64,000 bases of DNA from Thiobacillus denitrificans. GTDB lineage: Bacteria; Pseudomonadota; Gammaproteobacteria; Burkholderiales; Thiobacillaceae. Below are positions 42,183-50,672 of this stretch, piece after piece. How positions within the stretch are numbered: the first letter of the stretch is position 1; the number at the start of each line of letters is the position of its first letter. The notes under the pieces are model-generated. The model worked only from the letters and a program-made list of their open reading frames with translations, did not search any database and had not been told where the DNA came from. The stretch covers positions 94,693 to 158,692 of the forward strand of contig DDRS01000017.1 of assembly GCA_002343685.1 (NCBI GenBank), in the 5' to 3' direction. Made by a program: the position numbers and the translations under genes.

Positions 42183-44639
42183 TCATGCGGCGACGGTTTC
42201 GAATTCATGCTTGAGCTTGCCTTCCCTGGCACGCTCGACCCAGGGATCGCGCTCGACCGACAGCGCGAACAGCAGGCGCTCGTATAGCGCGCGACGGTTG
42301 TCGGCATCGTCGAGGATTTTCTTCTTCACATAGTCGAGGCCGACGCGCTCGACGTAGTGCACGGTGCGATCGAGGTAGCGCGCCTCTTCGCGGTACAGCT
42401 GCAGGAAGGCGCCGGAATATTCCAGCACCTCGTCGGCGGTCTTCACCTTGACGAGGAACTGCGCGACTTCGGTCTTGATGCCGCCGTTGCCGGCGACGTA
42501 GATCTCCCAGCCGGAATCGACGCCGATGATGCCGACATCCTTGATCGCGACCTCCGCGCAATTGCGCGGACAACCGGACACCGCGAGCTTGACCTTGTGC
42601 GGCGCCCACATCTTGAAGAACACCTTCTCAAGGTCAATGCCCATCTGGGTCGAGTCCTGGGTGCCGAAGCGGCACCACTCCGAGCCGACGCAGGTCTTCA
42701 CCGTGCGCAGCGCCTTGCCATAGGCATGGCCGGACGGCATGTCGAGATCGGCCCACACCTTCGGCAGGTCTTCCTTCTTCACGCCCAACAGGTCGATGCG
42801 CTGGCCGCCGGTGACCTTGACCGTCGGGATGGCGTATTTCTCGGCGACGTCGGCGATGCGGCGCAGCTCGGCCGGCGTGGTCTGCCCGCCCCACATGCGC
42901 GGGATCACGGAGTAGCTGCCGTCGCGCTGAATGTTGGCGTGGGCACGCTCGTTGATGAAGCGCGACTGCGGGTCGTCCTCGGCCTCGCCCGGCCAGGTCG
43001 AGATCAGGTAGTAGTTGAGCGCCGGGCGGCAACTGGCGCAGCCGTTGGGGGTGCGCCATTCCATGAAGGTCATCACCTGCGGGATCGTCAGCAGCTTGTT
43101 CTGGCGGATCGCTTCGCGCACCGCTTCATGGGTATGGTCGGTGCAACCGCACATCGATTTCGTCTTCGGCGTGGCCGAATAGTCGCCGCCCGCGGTCACC
43201 GCCAGGATCTGCTCGACCAGCCCGGTGCACGAGCCGCACGAGCTCGACGCCTTGGTGTGCTTGCGCACGTCCTCCAGCGTGAACAGCCCCTTCTCGCGGA
43301 TCGCCTTGACGATGTCGCCCTTGCACACGCCGTTGCAGCCGCACACTTCCATGTCGTCGGTCATCGTCGCGGCCTTGTTGATGCCCTGGTGGCCAAGGTT
43401 GCCGCAATGGTCCTGGCCGAACATCAGGTGGTCGCGCAGTTCGGACACGTTCTTGCCGTCGCGCAGCAGCGAGAAATACCAGGCGCCATCGACGGTGTCG
43501 CCGTACATCACGCCGCCGACCAGCTTGTTGTCCTTGAGCACGAGCTTCTTGTAGACGCCGCCGATGGGATCGGAATAAAGAATGGACTCGGTGCCCTCGC
43601 CGCCGATGAAGTCGCCGGCGGAAAACAGGTCGATGCCGGTGACCTTGAGCTTGGTCGACGTGACCGAGCCCTGGTAGCGGCCGATCCCGTAGTGCGCCAG
43701 GTGGTTGGCGGCGACCTTGGCCTGCTCGAACAGCGGCGCGACCAGGCCGTAGGCGATGCCGCGATGCGCGGCGCATTCGCCGATGGAATAGATGCGCGGA
43801 TCGAAGGTCTGCATCGTGTCGTTGACGACGATGCCGCGGTTGCAGTGCAGGCCGGCCGATTCGGCAAGCTCGGTGTTGGGGCGGATGCCGACGGCCATCA
43901 CGACCAGATCGGCCGGCGCGGAATCGCCATCCTTGAACGTGATCGCGGCCACTCTCCCGCTCTCTCCGCGCACCAGTTCCGCAGTCTGCTTCTGCAGCAG
44001 GAATTTCATGCCCTTCTCTTCGAGGCTCTTCTGCAGCAGGCGTGCGGCGGGCTCGTCGAGCTGGCGCTCCATCAGCCACGGGCCGATGTGCACGACCGTC
44101 ACGTCCATGCCGCGCTTCATCAGGCCATTGGCGGCTTCCAGTCCGAGCAGGCCGCCGCCGATGACGACCGCGTGGCGATACTGGCTGGAGGCGCGCACCA
44201 TGGCGTCGACGTCGGCGATGTCGCGGAAGCTGATCACGCCCGGCAGATCGGCGCCCGGCACCGGGAGCATGAAGGGATTGGAGCCGGTGGCGAGCAGCAG
44301 GCGGTCGTACTCGGCACGCGTGCCGTCATCGGCTTCGACATAACGGGCCGAACGGTCGATCTTCACCACCTTCTTGCCGAGATACAGGTGGATGTTGTTT
44401 TCCGCGTACCAGTCGGTCGGGTTGAGGATGATGTCGTCGACCGTCTGCTCGCCCGCGAGCACCGGCGACAGCAGGATGCGGTTGTAGTTGGGATGCGGCT
44501 CGGCGCCGAATACCGTGATGTCGTAGAGGTCGGGCGCCAGCTTCAGCAGTTCCTCGAGGGTGCGCACCCCCGCCATGCCATTGCCGACCATGACCAGTTT
44601 CATTTTGGGACCGCGTCCCATGGGCGTACTCATATCCAT
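42183..44639 (-). CDS. nirB: Assimilatory NAD(P)H nitrite reductase large subunit
   Basis: 818 aa. The FAD/NAD domain (LVMVGNGMAGVRTLEELL; VIGGGLLGLEAANGL) is followed by two BFD-like [2Fe-2S] regions (VCGCNGVCKGDI with SCGSCTGLV; CGCTDHTHEAV with GCASCRPAL). The sirohaem/[4Fe-4S] reductase core has TCVGSEWCRFG and SGCPRNCAEV. It reduces nitrite to ammonium with six electrons. The ATG at 44639 follows TTGGAG; a 38-codon in-frame extension covers the promoter and was rejected. The N-terminal half resembles the FAD/[2Fe-2S] half of the redox-operon protein at 27081. Confidence 0.97.
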   Translation of the reverse strand: MDMSTPMGRGPKMKLVMVGNGMAGVRTLEELLKLAPDLYDITVFGAEPHPNYNRILLSPVLAGEQTVDDIILNPTDWYAENNIHLYLGKKVVKIDRSARYVEADDGTRAEYDRLLLATGSNPFMLPVPGADLPGVISFRDIADVDAMVRASSQYRHAVVIGGGLLGLEAANGLMKRGMDVTVVHIGPWLMERQLDEPAARLLQKSLEEKGMKFLLQKQTAELVRGESGRVAAITFKDGDSAPADLVVMAVGIRPNTELAESAGLHCNRGIVVNDTMQTFDPRIYSIGECAAHRGIAYGLVAPLFEQAKVAANHLAHYGIGRYQGSVTSTKLKVTGIDLFSAGDFIGGEGTESILYSDPIGGVYKKLVLKDNKLVGGVMYGDTVDGAWYFSLLRDGKNVSELRDHLMFGQDHCGNLGHQGINKAATMTDDMEVCGCNGVCKGDIVKAIREKGLFTLEDVRKHTKASSSCGSCTGLVEQILAVTAGGDYSATPKTKSMCGCTDHTHEAVREAIRQNKLLTIPQVMTFMEWRTPNGCASCRPALNYYLISTWPGEAEDDPQSRFINERAHANIQRDGSYSVIPRMWGGQTTPAELRRIADVAEKYAIPTVKVTGGQRIDLLGVKKEDLPKVWADLDMPSGHAYGKALRTVKTCVGSEWCRFGTQDSTQMGIDLEKVFFKMWAPHKVKLAVSGCPRNCAEVAIKDVGIIGVDSGWEIYVAGNGGIKTEVAQFLVKVKTADEVLEYSGAFLQLYREEARYLDRTVHYVERVGLDYVKKKILDDADNRRALYERLLFALSVERDPWVERAREGKLKHEFETVAA

Positions 44640-44640
44640 A

Positions 44641-44698
44641 TCACCACTCCAAACGGAAAACCAAAAGTGATGACCGAGATACGCCGTTGCATTCGGTC
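44641..44698 (-). promoter_or_regulatory. nirB leader: hexaloop hairpin and possible ribosome-site pairing
   Basis: Minus-strand hairpin 44698-44672: GACCGA-ATGC-AACGGC-GTAT-C-TCGGTC, with a hexaloop having A at 1 and G at 4 like the ANTAR loops. No second hexaloop and no U-tract terminator follow. Instead CACTTT (44668-44663) can pair with GGAGTG (44650-44645), which includes the nirB ribosome site. NasT binding here is speculative. Confidence 0.45.
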
Positions 44699-44715
44699 TG
44701 CTTGCTACACACCTA

Positions 44716-44821
44716 GCAATCGTTGTGCCATGGTGCAGGTACCCGGCAGGCACCTTGTTTTACGGGGTTTCAGAACCGCCTGTCAGCAAATCGCGCCTCC
44801 GCCGCGCACCATCACGGTGCC
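44716..44821 (-). promoter_or_regulatory. NtrC-like site and sigma-54 promoter of nirBD
   Basis: The minus strand reads TGGCAC-N5-TTGC at 44730-44716, a perfect consensus. CGCACC-N5-GGTGCC (44805-44821) retains the full GCACC-N5-GGTGC core; the gap is 74 bp. Predicted start near 44704, 65 bp before the ATG. Confidence 0.85.
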
Positions 44822-44844
44822 AAACCGCGCGCGATGCACCGCAA

Positions 44845-45810
44845 TCATGCCGCCACCCGACCGAACCCATTGATCGCGGTGATGGCGCGCGCCTGGTTGA
44901 GGTCTTCGGTATACCCTGCCGCAAACAGGCAGACCGCCAGTTGATTGCGGATCGGCAGCGGCAGCGGCAGATGCTCGTGCATGACCTGGTCGATCCATGT
45001 ACCGGTTGCACGCGCATCCATACCGGGCAGGTTCGCCAGCACGGCGGAAGCGGATTGCGCTTCGTACACGCGCTGTCCCTGCCCGTCCTGTACCAACACC
45101 ATGTCCGGCCGCTGCAACGGATCGGCAAACGCCTCGCCCTCGCAGCCCTGTAGCAGCAAAGCGTGTCCGCCCAGGGCTTCCAGCACGGCACGCGTCGGCG
45201 CAACGTCCCCATCCGAAATCACGGGCGTCACCCGCACCGAACGCTCGCCCAGTACGTCGGCCAGTGCCGCCAGCCGCGTCACCCAGCCGTCGATACCCAG
45301 CCGCGCACGCAATGCCAGCAGCGCAGCCAGGCCGGGACTCAGCAATGCCACCGGCGCGAAGGCGATGCCGTCATCCTGCAGTGCCGCATTGACCTGGGCC
45401 ACCGTACTGCAGGGCATGATGCCGAGCTCGCGCAAGACGTAAGCCGCGGCCGTGCCGCCGCCCCCTTCGAGCACGCCGTGGATCAGCACCGGTATGCCGA
45501 AACTCCTCAACAGCAGCGCCAGCAACGGCGTGAGATGCGGCTGCGTACGCACGCCGTGATAGGTAGGCAGCACCACGGTGCGGAACGGCCCTGTCGGCGC
45601 AACGAAATCCGGCAGGCGTTCGGCCAGTGCGGCATGCATGCCGAGCCAGGCGTCCAGTCCCGGATCGTGCTGGTTGAACGCGACCAGGAATGCGGCCGTC
45701 TCCAGTTCCGGCACGCCGCCATCGAGCAGGGCCGCGCCCAGCGCACGCGCATCGACAAAGCCCAGTCCTTCGCCGGCTTCGATCTGGCGGATCAGGGTGG
45801 CGTAGCTCAT
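44845..45810 (-). CDS. ybiB: YbiB/TrpD2-family DNA-binding protein
   Basis: 321 aa with the anthranilate-phosphoribosyltransferase fold: an N-terminal helical bundle (SYATLIRQIEAGEGLGFVDARALGAALLDGGVPELETAAFLVAFNQHD) and a large domain (VLIHGVLEGGGGTAAAYVLRELGI). The catalytic motif is altered relative to TrpD, as in YbiB, which in E. coli binds nucleic acid without sequence preference and has no transferase activity. It is often found beside nitrate-assimilation genes in betaproteobacteria, as here between nasA and nirB. Follows nasA by 31 bp. Confidence 0.88.
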   Translation of the reverse strand: MSYATLIRQIEAGEGLGFVDARALGAALLDGGVPELETAAFLVAFNQHDPGLDAWLGMHAALAERLPDFVAPTGPFRTVVLPTYHGVRTQPHLTPLLALLLRSFGIPVLIHGVLEGGGGTAAAYVLRELGIMPCSTVAQVNAALQDDGIAFAPVALLSPGLAALLALRARLGIDGWVTRLAALADVLGERSVRVTPVISDGDVAPTRAVLEALGGHALLLQGCEGEAFADPLQRPDMVLVQDGQGQRVYEAQSASAVLANLPGMDARATGTWIDQVMHEHLPLPLPIRNQLAVCLFAAGYTEDLNQARAITAINGFGRVAA

Positions 45811-45841
45811 GAAATGACGGAGCCCATTGAAGTGACGTAGC

Positions 45842-48523
45842 TCATGCCGCCGCCCGATTCCCGGCGAGCAGCCGTTTCAGTTCCGGCACGCACGAGCCGC
45901 ACTCGGTACCGCATTTCAGCGTGGCCTGCAGCGCGGCCAGATCGGCGCCGGCCGTGATCGCGGCGACGATATCAGGCTCGGCCACGTTCAGGCAGTTGCA
46001 CACGATGCGGCCACGGCCGGCCCCGCCGGCCGGCGGGCGCGCCACCGGCGCCAGCATCCAGCTGCGCAGCGAAGCGGCATCCACGCCTTCCACGATGACA
46101 TCCCGCAGCCAGTCGAAGGCGGCCGTTTCACCGGTGAGACGCGCAGCGACGACCTTGCCCGACTCGACGCGCACACGTTTGGAAATGCCGCGCGGACTGT
46201 CCTGGTAATGCATCACCGCGAGCGGATCGTCCAGCCCCAGCGCGGTATCGAGCGCCGCCAGCAGGGATTCCGGCAGCGGCTGCGTGTGCGCTATGCGCAA
46301 GGTCAGGACGTCGCGCTCGCGCCCCGCCAGACCGGCGGCCGCGTAATCGCAGGCGCGCAGCAGCGGCTGCACGGCATCGAGCAGCTTCGCGCCGTCGCCC
46401 ACCGCCAGCGCGGCCATGCGCCAGGGCAGCTCGGCCTTCGCCACCTGCACGGCGGCATGCTTGAGTTCGGGCTGCTTGGACATCGCATCGAAAGTCGGCA
46501 GGGTCAGCGCATTGATCCCCAGCCCGCCCATGAAACGCGCGCCCCAATGCATCGGCAGGAAACACTGCCCGGGACGCAGGCTGTCGCTGGCCTCGACCGC
46601 CACCACCACGTCGCCGCGACGGCTTTTTACGCGCACCAGGTCGCCTGGGTTCAAGCGGCGCAACTCCAGGTCGCGCGGCGCCATCGACAACAGCGGCGTG
46701 TCGACGTGGGCGAACAGACGCGCGACGCGGCCGGTGCGGCTCATCGCGTGCCACTGGTCGCGCAGGCGCCCGGTATTGAGGTGCAAGGGATAGCGCGCGT
46801 CGATCGCCTCGGCCACCGGGCGATACGGCACGGCGTGGAAATGCGCGCGCCCGCTGGCGGTGGGATAGACGCCGTCGGCGTACAGGCGCGGCTGACCTGC
46901 GGACGCGCCCTCGGGGAACGGCCATTGCTGCGGCGCCTGATCCAGCCGCGCATAGGACAGGCCCGTGATGTCGAGATCACGCCCGCGCGTGGTCTCGCGA
47001 TGTTCGTTGAACACGGCTTCGGCGCTGTCGTAGGGAAACAGCCGCGCGCCCTCGCCCGGTGTCAGCCGGCGCGCGAACGCGGTCACGATGGCCCAGTCGG
47101 CATGCGCCTCGCCCGGCGGCGGTACCGCCGCATGCACGCGCGTAATGCAGCGTTCGGAATTGGTCATGGTGCCGTCCTGCTCGCCCCAACTGGCGGCCGG
47201 CAACAGCACGTCGGCGAACGCCACGGTCTCGGTATCGGCAAACGCCTCCTGCACCACCACGCATTCGGCCGCCTGCAGGGCATCATGGACCAGACGCTGG
47301 TCAGGCAGCGATTGCGCGGGATTGGTGCAGGCGATCCAGATCGCCTTGATCTCGCCACGGCGCACGGCCTCGAACATTTCCACCGCCGTCTTGCCCGGCG
47401 TCGCCGGCACCGCGTCCACCCCCCACAGGCGCGCGACCTCGGCACGGTGTTCGGGGTCGGCAAGATCGCGATGTGCGGACAGCAGATTGGCAAGCCCGCC
47501 GACCTCGCGCCCGCCCATCGCATTGGGCTGGCCGGTGAGCGACAGCGGCGCGGCGCCCGGCTTGCCGATCTGGCCCGTGGCCAGGTGCAGGTTGATCAGC
47601 GCGGCGTTCTTGTCGACGCCGCAGCTGGATTGATTGAGCCCCTGGCAATACAGCGACAGCGTCGGCCCGGCGGCGAACCAGCGCGCCGCCTGCACGATGT
47701 CGGCCGCCGCCACGCCGCAGATCGGCGCCATTTTTTCCGGCGTGTAGTCGCGCACCTGATCGCGCAACGCCTCCCAGCCTTCGGTGTGCGCGGCGATGGC
47801 CTCGCGGTCGATCAGTTCCTCCCACAGCATCACGTTGAGCATGGCGTGATACAGCGCGACGTCGGTGCCGGGCAGGATCGCGAGATGCAGATCGGCCTCG
47901 GCCGCGGTGTCAGTGCGGCGCGGATCGACCACGACCAGCTTCAGCTCAGGGTTGGCCTTGCGTGCCGCCTCGATGCGGCGGAACAGGATCGGGTGCGCAT
48001 AGGCCGTGTTCGATCCGGCGATGAAAATCGTGCCGGCGTGATCGATGTCGTCGTAGCAGCCCGGCGGCGAATCGGCGCCCAGCGTGACCTTGTAGCCCGC
48101 CACCGCGGACGACATGCACAGGCGCGAATTGGTGTCGACGTTGTTGGTGCCGATCAGCCCCTTGGCGAGCTTGTTGAAGACGTAATACGCCTCGGTGGTG
48201 AGCTGGCCAGAAATATAGAACGCCACCGCATCGGGGCCGTGTTCCTGGATGACCGCACGGAATTTCTCGGCGACATGATCGAGCGCGACGCCCCAGTTCA
48301 CGCGCCGACGCGGCGCGCCTTTCTCAGTACGCAATGCGGGATACAGGACACGCCCGCTCGCAGCCGCCGACAGGGCGAGCGTCGCGCCCTTGGTGCAGAG
48401 TTTGCCCCGGTTCGCTGGATGCGCGGGATCGCCGCGCACGCCGGTGATCTTCCCGGCGTCGGTTTCGATCAGCACCCCGCAGCCGGTGCCGCAATAACAG
48501 CAGACAGATGAAACGACAGACAT
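45842..48523 (-). CDS. nasA: Assimilatory nitrate reductase catalytic subunit
   Basis: 893 aa cytoplasmic molybdenum enzyme reducing nitrate to nitrite. N-terminal [4Fe-4S] motif CCYCGTGCGVLIE with later KLCTKG. The molybdopterin-bis-guanine dinucleotide domain follows, with NQSSCGVDKNAALINLHLATG. The C-terminal BFD-like [2Fe-2S] domain (IVCNCLNVAEPDIV, CGTECGSCVPELKRLL) is typical of NasA-type enzymes. AAGGAG sits 7 bases before the ATG. No NasB-like reductase gene is adjacent, so the electron donor is not obvious here. Confidence 0.96.
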   Translation of the reverse strand: MSVVSSVCCYCGTGCGVLIETDAGKITGVRGDPAHPANRGKLCTKGATLALSAAASGRVLYPALRTEKGAPRRRVNWGVALDHVAEKFRAVIQEHGPDAVAFYISGQLTTEAYYVFNKLAKGLIGTNNVDTNSRLCMSSAVAGYKVTLGADSPPGCYDDIDHAGTIFIAGSNTAYAHPILFRRIEAARKANPELKLVVVDPRRTDTAAEADLHLAILPGTDVALYHAMLNVMLWEELIDREAIAAHTEGWEALRDQVRDYTPEKMAPICGVAAADIVQAARWFAAGPTLSLYCQGLNQSSCGVDKNAALINLHLATGQIGKPGAAPLSLTGQPNAMGGREVGGLANLLSAHRDLADPEHRAEVARLWGVDAVPATPGKTAVEMFEAVRRGEIKAIWIACTNPAQSLPDQRLVHDALQAAECVVVQEAFADTETVAFADVLLPAASWGEQDGTMTNSERCITRVHAAVPPPGEAHADWAIVTAFARRLTPGEGARLFPYDSAEAVFNEHRETTRGRDLDITGLSYARLDQAPQQWPFPEGASAGQPRLYADGVYPTASGRAHFHAVPYRPVAEAIDARYPLHLNTGRLRDQWHAMSRTGRVARLFAHVDTPLLSMAPRDLELRRLNPGDLVRVKSRRGDVVVAVEASDSLRPGQCFLPMHWGARFMGGLGINALTLPTFDAMSKQPELKHAAVQVAKAELPWRMAALAVGDGAKLLDAVQPLLRACDYAAAGLAGRERDVLTLRIAHTQPLPESLLAALDTALGLDDPLAVMHYQDSPRGISKRVRVESGKVVAARLTGETAAFDWLRDVIVEGVDAASLRSWMLAPVARPPAGGAGRGRIVCNCLNVAEPDIVAAITAGADLAALQATLKCGTECGSCVPELKRLLAGNRAAA

Positions 48524-48547
48524 GATGACTCCTTGCCCTGTCCGTCA

Positions 48548-48674
48548 GCAGGGTCTGTGCCAAGGCGGCACAGCGTAATGAATTCAAGGGTTTGATGACG
48601 TTCGGCTGGGCGCGATATGGGGGGCACGCTCAACCGCAGTGCATGGATGGGGGGATGTGCTGCAAATTGGTGCG
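48548..48674 (-). promoter_or_regulatory. NtrC-like site and sigma-54 promoter of nasA-ybiB
   Basis: TGGCAC-N5-CTGC on the minus strand at 48562-48548, one mismatch. CGCACC-N5-GCAGCA (48674-48658) is a weaker NtrC-like dyad, 9 of 12; the gap is 95 bp. The predicted start near 48536 leaves only about 13 bases before the ATG, so there is no room for a riboregulatory leader. The remaining spacer to 48797 shows no gene. Confidence 0.68.
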
Positions 48675-48797
48675 GCGGTTGACGGCCAGAAACGGAAGTT
48701 CAGGTTGAGGTGGCCGACCGTCTATTGATCGGCCAAAGCCGGCTTACAGGATGACCACTCTATATGTCAGATGTTCTGCCCTAAGCAGATGAGGGCT

Positions 48798-48878
48798 GTT
48801 CAACGTTCAAGCTCAGGGGCGCGCCGCTGGCGGCGCGTCCCAGCGACCGAAGGGAGCGCCTTGACCGCACTGTTAGGT
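48798..48878 (-). repeat. attC recombination site A
   Basis: Read on the minus strand: R'' ACCTAAC at 48878-48872, inner boxes GGTCAAGG and CTTGAAC, R' GTTGAAC at 48804-48798. It is 81 bp with an internal GC palindrome. Both cores fit RYYYAAC/GTTRRRY. It lies just downstream of the 95-aa ORF, as attC does in cassettes. Confidence 0.85.
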
Positions 48879-48897
48879 GGAGCTTCGGTGAGGTGTG

Positions 48898-49185
48898 TCA
48901 TGGTGATACCTCAAGGCCAAACGCCCAATAAAGAGCTAAGAACACTAGAAATGCAGCGAACAGCAACCCAACGTGACCTGGGTATAAGGTGCCAACAGAG
49001 ATCGCGACAACCACGATAAATGCCTCTCTAAATGAGTGTAGCTGATAGCGAGGTTGAAGTTTTTGTCCACAACCGGGGCAAACAAATACGGTTTGATAAT
49101 GCTCAGTCGTCGTGTGCTCTCCGAAACGGAGCCGCGTTTCACACGAAGGACATCTTCTGGGGTATGGGATTGCGCGAGAGCTCAT
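48898..49185 (-). CDS. Integron cassette ORF: zinc-ribbon membrane protein
   Basis: 95 aa. An N-terminal zinc ribbon with two CXXC pairs (CPSCETRLRFGE and CPGCGQKLQ) and two hydrophobic spans (about 52-70 and 72-90). Function unknown; similar small proteins are common in integron cassettes. It fills the interval between attC sites B and A and has the same orientation. Base composition (many A/T-rich codons) differs from the flanking GC-rich genes, as expected of a captured cassette. Confidence 0.75.
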   Translation of the reverse strand: MSSRAIPYPRRCPSCETRLRFGEHTTTEHYQTVFVCPGCGQKLQPRYQLHSFREAFIVVVAISVGTLYPGHVGLLFAAFLVFLALYWAFGLEVSP

Positions 49186-49190
49186 GCTCT

Positions 49191-49280
49191 ACCTAACGTG
49201 GAGCTAACCGGCGCCGGAGCGCAGCGGAGGGAACCCAAAAGCGCAGCTTTTGGGCGTCAGGGTTGAGCGCAGGGTTAGGT
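49191..49280 (-). repeat. attC recombination site B
   Basis: Minus strand: R'' ACCTAAC at 49280-49274 and R' GTTAGGT at 49197-49191, 90 bp, with inner boxes and a central CCAAAAGC/GCTTTTGG stem. It immediately follows the stop of the DUF4304 ORF. Confidence 0.87.
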
Positions 49281-49284
49281 ATTT

Positions 49285-49905
49285 TCATAATTGGCACTGC
49301 TGTTTAACCTTTCTGACGTATTCCGGAAAGCGGGAATTGTTCGATGGCTCGATGCACGCCTTTTCAAACATGCTCCGTGATTCGTTGGTTGCGCCGATGG
49401 ACCACTGGATTATCGCAACCGCAAGCATGCTGCGTGCCGAGTTATGGAAAGGAAGAGAACCGTCATGCTTGAAGCGATCAATGATTGCGGCGTTGCTGGC
49501 ATACAGGCCAAGAAACGGCACGCCGTGACTTAAGAGTGCATCGGCAATAAGTTCTCCCGATTGAGAAGCAGATTCATCCAGTGGCCACCACTTATCTCTT
49601 CCTAAATTTGCCACCTCGCTTAGGCGCGAACGAATTTCACAATGAGCATCCGTGATGGAACGGCCGGTAGCGGCATTGCCTTCAATTTCAGCTATGCACG
49701 GCACATACACGCCGAGATTGACCGTAAAATTTCCGTGAAAAATGGAAACGGCTTGCCCAGATTGGAAGCCAACAACTTGGACTAAGCCATCTTGAGCGGT
49801 TCGATTGTAGTGGTTGCCAATTTTTTTGAACCCCAAGCTCTTTAGGGCCCGAGTTACGGGCGCTTGAGCCTCACGCAGCGCCAGTTGCCAACGAGTTGCG
49901 GGCAT
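49285..49905 (-). CDS. Integron cassette ORF: DUF4304 family protein
   Basis: 206 aa. The family signature RALKSLGFKKIGNHYNRTAQDGLVQVVGFQSG is followed by FTVNLGVYVP. DUF4304 proteins are soluble, of unknown function, and frequent in integron cassettes and mobile regions. It occupies the cassette between attC C and attC B. A/T-rich relative to the chromosome around it. Confidence 0.8.
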   Translation of the reverse strand: MPATRWQLALREAQAPVTRALKSLGFKKIGNHYNRTAQDGLVQVVGFQSGQAVSIFHGNFTVNLGVYVPCIAEIEGNAATGRSITDAHCEIRSRLSEVANLGRDKWWPLDESASQSGELIADALLSHGVPFLGLYASNAAIIDRFKHDGSLPFHNSARSMLAVAIIQWSIGATNESRSMFEKACIEPSNNSRFPEYVRKVKQQCQL

Positions 49906-49912
49906 AGCAAAT

Positions 49913-49972
49913 ACCTAACGTTTGAATTAAGGGGCGCGCTTCAGCGCGTCCCGCTTGAATGATGGGTTAGCC
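49913..49972 (-). repeat. attC recombination site C
   Basis: Minus strand: R'' GGCTAAC at 49972-49966, inner box TTCAAGC, central GGACGCGC/GCGCGCCC stem, R' GTTAGGT at 49919-49913. It is 60 bp, the classical short attC form. Confidence 0.88.
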
Positions 49973-49974
49973 CA

Positions 49975-50259
49975 TTAGTAGAAAAACGAAGCGATTAAAA
50001 TTAAAGCAGCACATGGTAAAGAAACCCAGTATCGGATAGTCCCGCGCTCATGAAATGATATGGCGGTTTTAGCAAATACAACCACCCACAAAATCATTAC
50101 AAGTAATGGAATTATTCGGTCTCCATTGCGAAGCGCATTAATTGCAAGGATTGGCGTCACTGCCAGAATCAAAAATAGTAACCAATACAACCGTTGTTTC
50201 AGTAGTGTTAACTGAAACTCGATCAGTCCACCTCGTTGCTCATTATTTGACTCAGGCAT
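49975..50259 (-). CDS. Integron cassette ORF: small membrane protein
   Basis: 94 aa with three hydrophobic segments (about 25-42, 48-66, 76-94) and a polar N-terminus (MPESNNEQRGG). No family recognised. It lies between attC D and attC C in cassette orientation and is markedly A/T-rich. It ends 3 bp before attC C. Confidence 0.72.
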   Translation of the reverse strand: MPESNNEQRGGLIEFQLTLLKQRLYWLLFLILAVTPILAINALRNGDRIIPLLVMILWVVVFAKTAISFHERGTIRYWVSLPCAALILIASFFY

Positions 50260-50263
50260 AGAT

Positions 50264-50389
50264 GGCTAACAGTTAATATAGAGACCCATGGGTCCGGACG
50301 TTTTTTAATAAAGAGACAGGCATTTCGTGAGTCTATCGTCTTGATTCTTATGTAGATGTTCGTCCGGCTGTCTCTTTATTACGTTATGC
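50264..50389 (-). repeat. attC recombination site D (long form)
   Basis: Minus strand: R'' GCATAAC at 50389-50383, then inner AATAAAGAGAC and GTCCGGAC arms, ending with R' GTTAGCC at 50270-50264. It is 126 bp, a VCR-like length with extended complementary arms. It would belong to a cassette upstream (higher coordinates) that has no clear ORF. Confidence 0.75.
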
Positions 50390-50672
50390 AAAAGGAGACG
50401 CAGGCTTCCGGATTATGCGCCGGATTATTTACTTCAGCCATCAGGGGCGGACTTCATGGGGAAGGCATCTTCTCAGCGGCTTGGCGTCAAGGTCACTGGC
50501 TGCTACTGGTCATGAATCCACGTGATGTGGACGTATCTGCACGGACCGCTTCGGCCGAAGTTCGGCCGGCCGTGACTTCCTCTCCCACCTGCGGCTTCGT
50601 ATCCATAGCGGTCGGCTGCCTACACAGCCAAAGTGGCTGGGCGCGTCCAGCGCCGTCGCCTGAAATCCCCGG
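50390..50672. other. Non-coding stretch beside the cassette array
   Basis: No ORF with a credible start or family is seen. Short readings here overlap the end of the diguanylate cyclase gene or lack ribosome sites. It may be the remnant of a decayed cassette, since attC D implies one. Confidence 0.5.

Noticed and set aside
44702..44719. Hairpin TTGCTA-GGTGTG-TAGCAA as an ANTAR P1 for nirB
   Set aside because: The loop begins with G, not A, and it overlaps the -12 box, so most of it lies upstream of the predicted start.
48524..48770. ANTAR leader before nasA
   Set aside because: The hairpins present (CTGTGCC/GGCACAG; GGCCGATC/GGTCGGCC) lie at or upstream of the promoter and lack A1/G4 hexaloops; the transcript leader is only about 13 bases.
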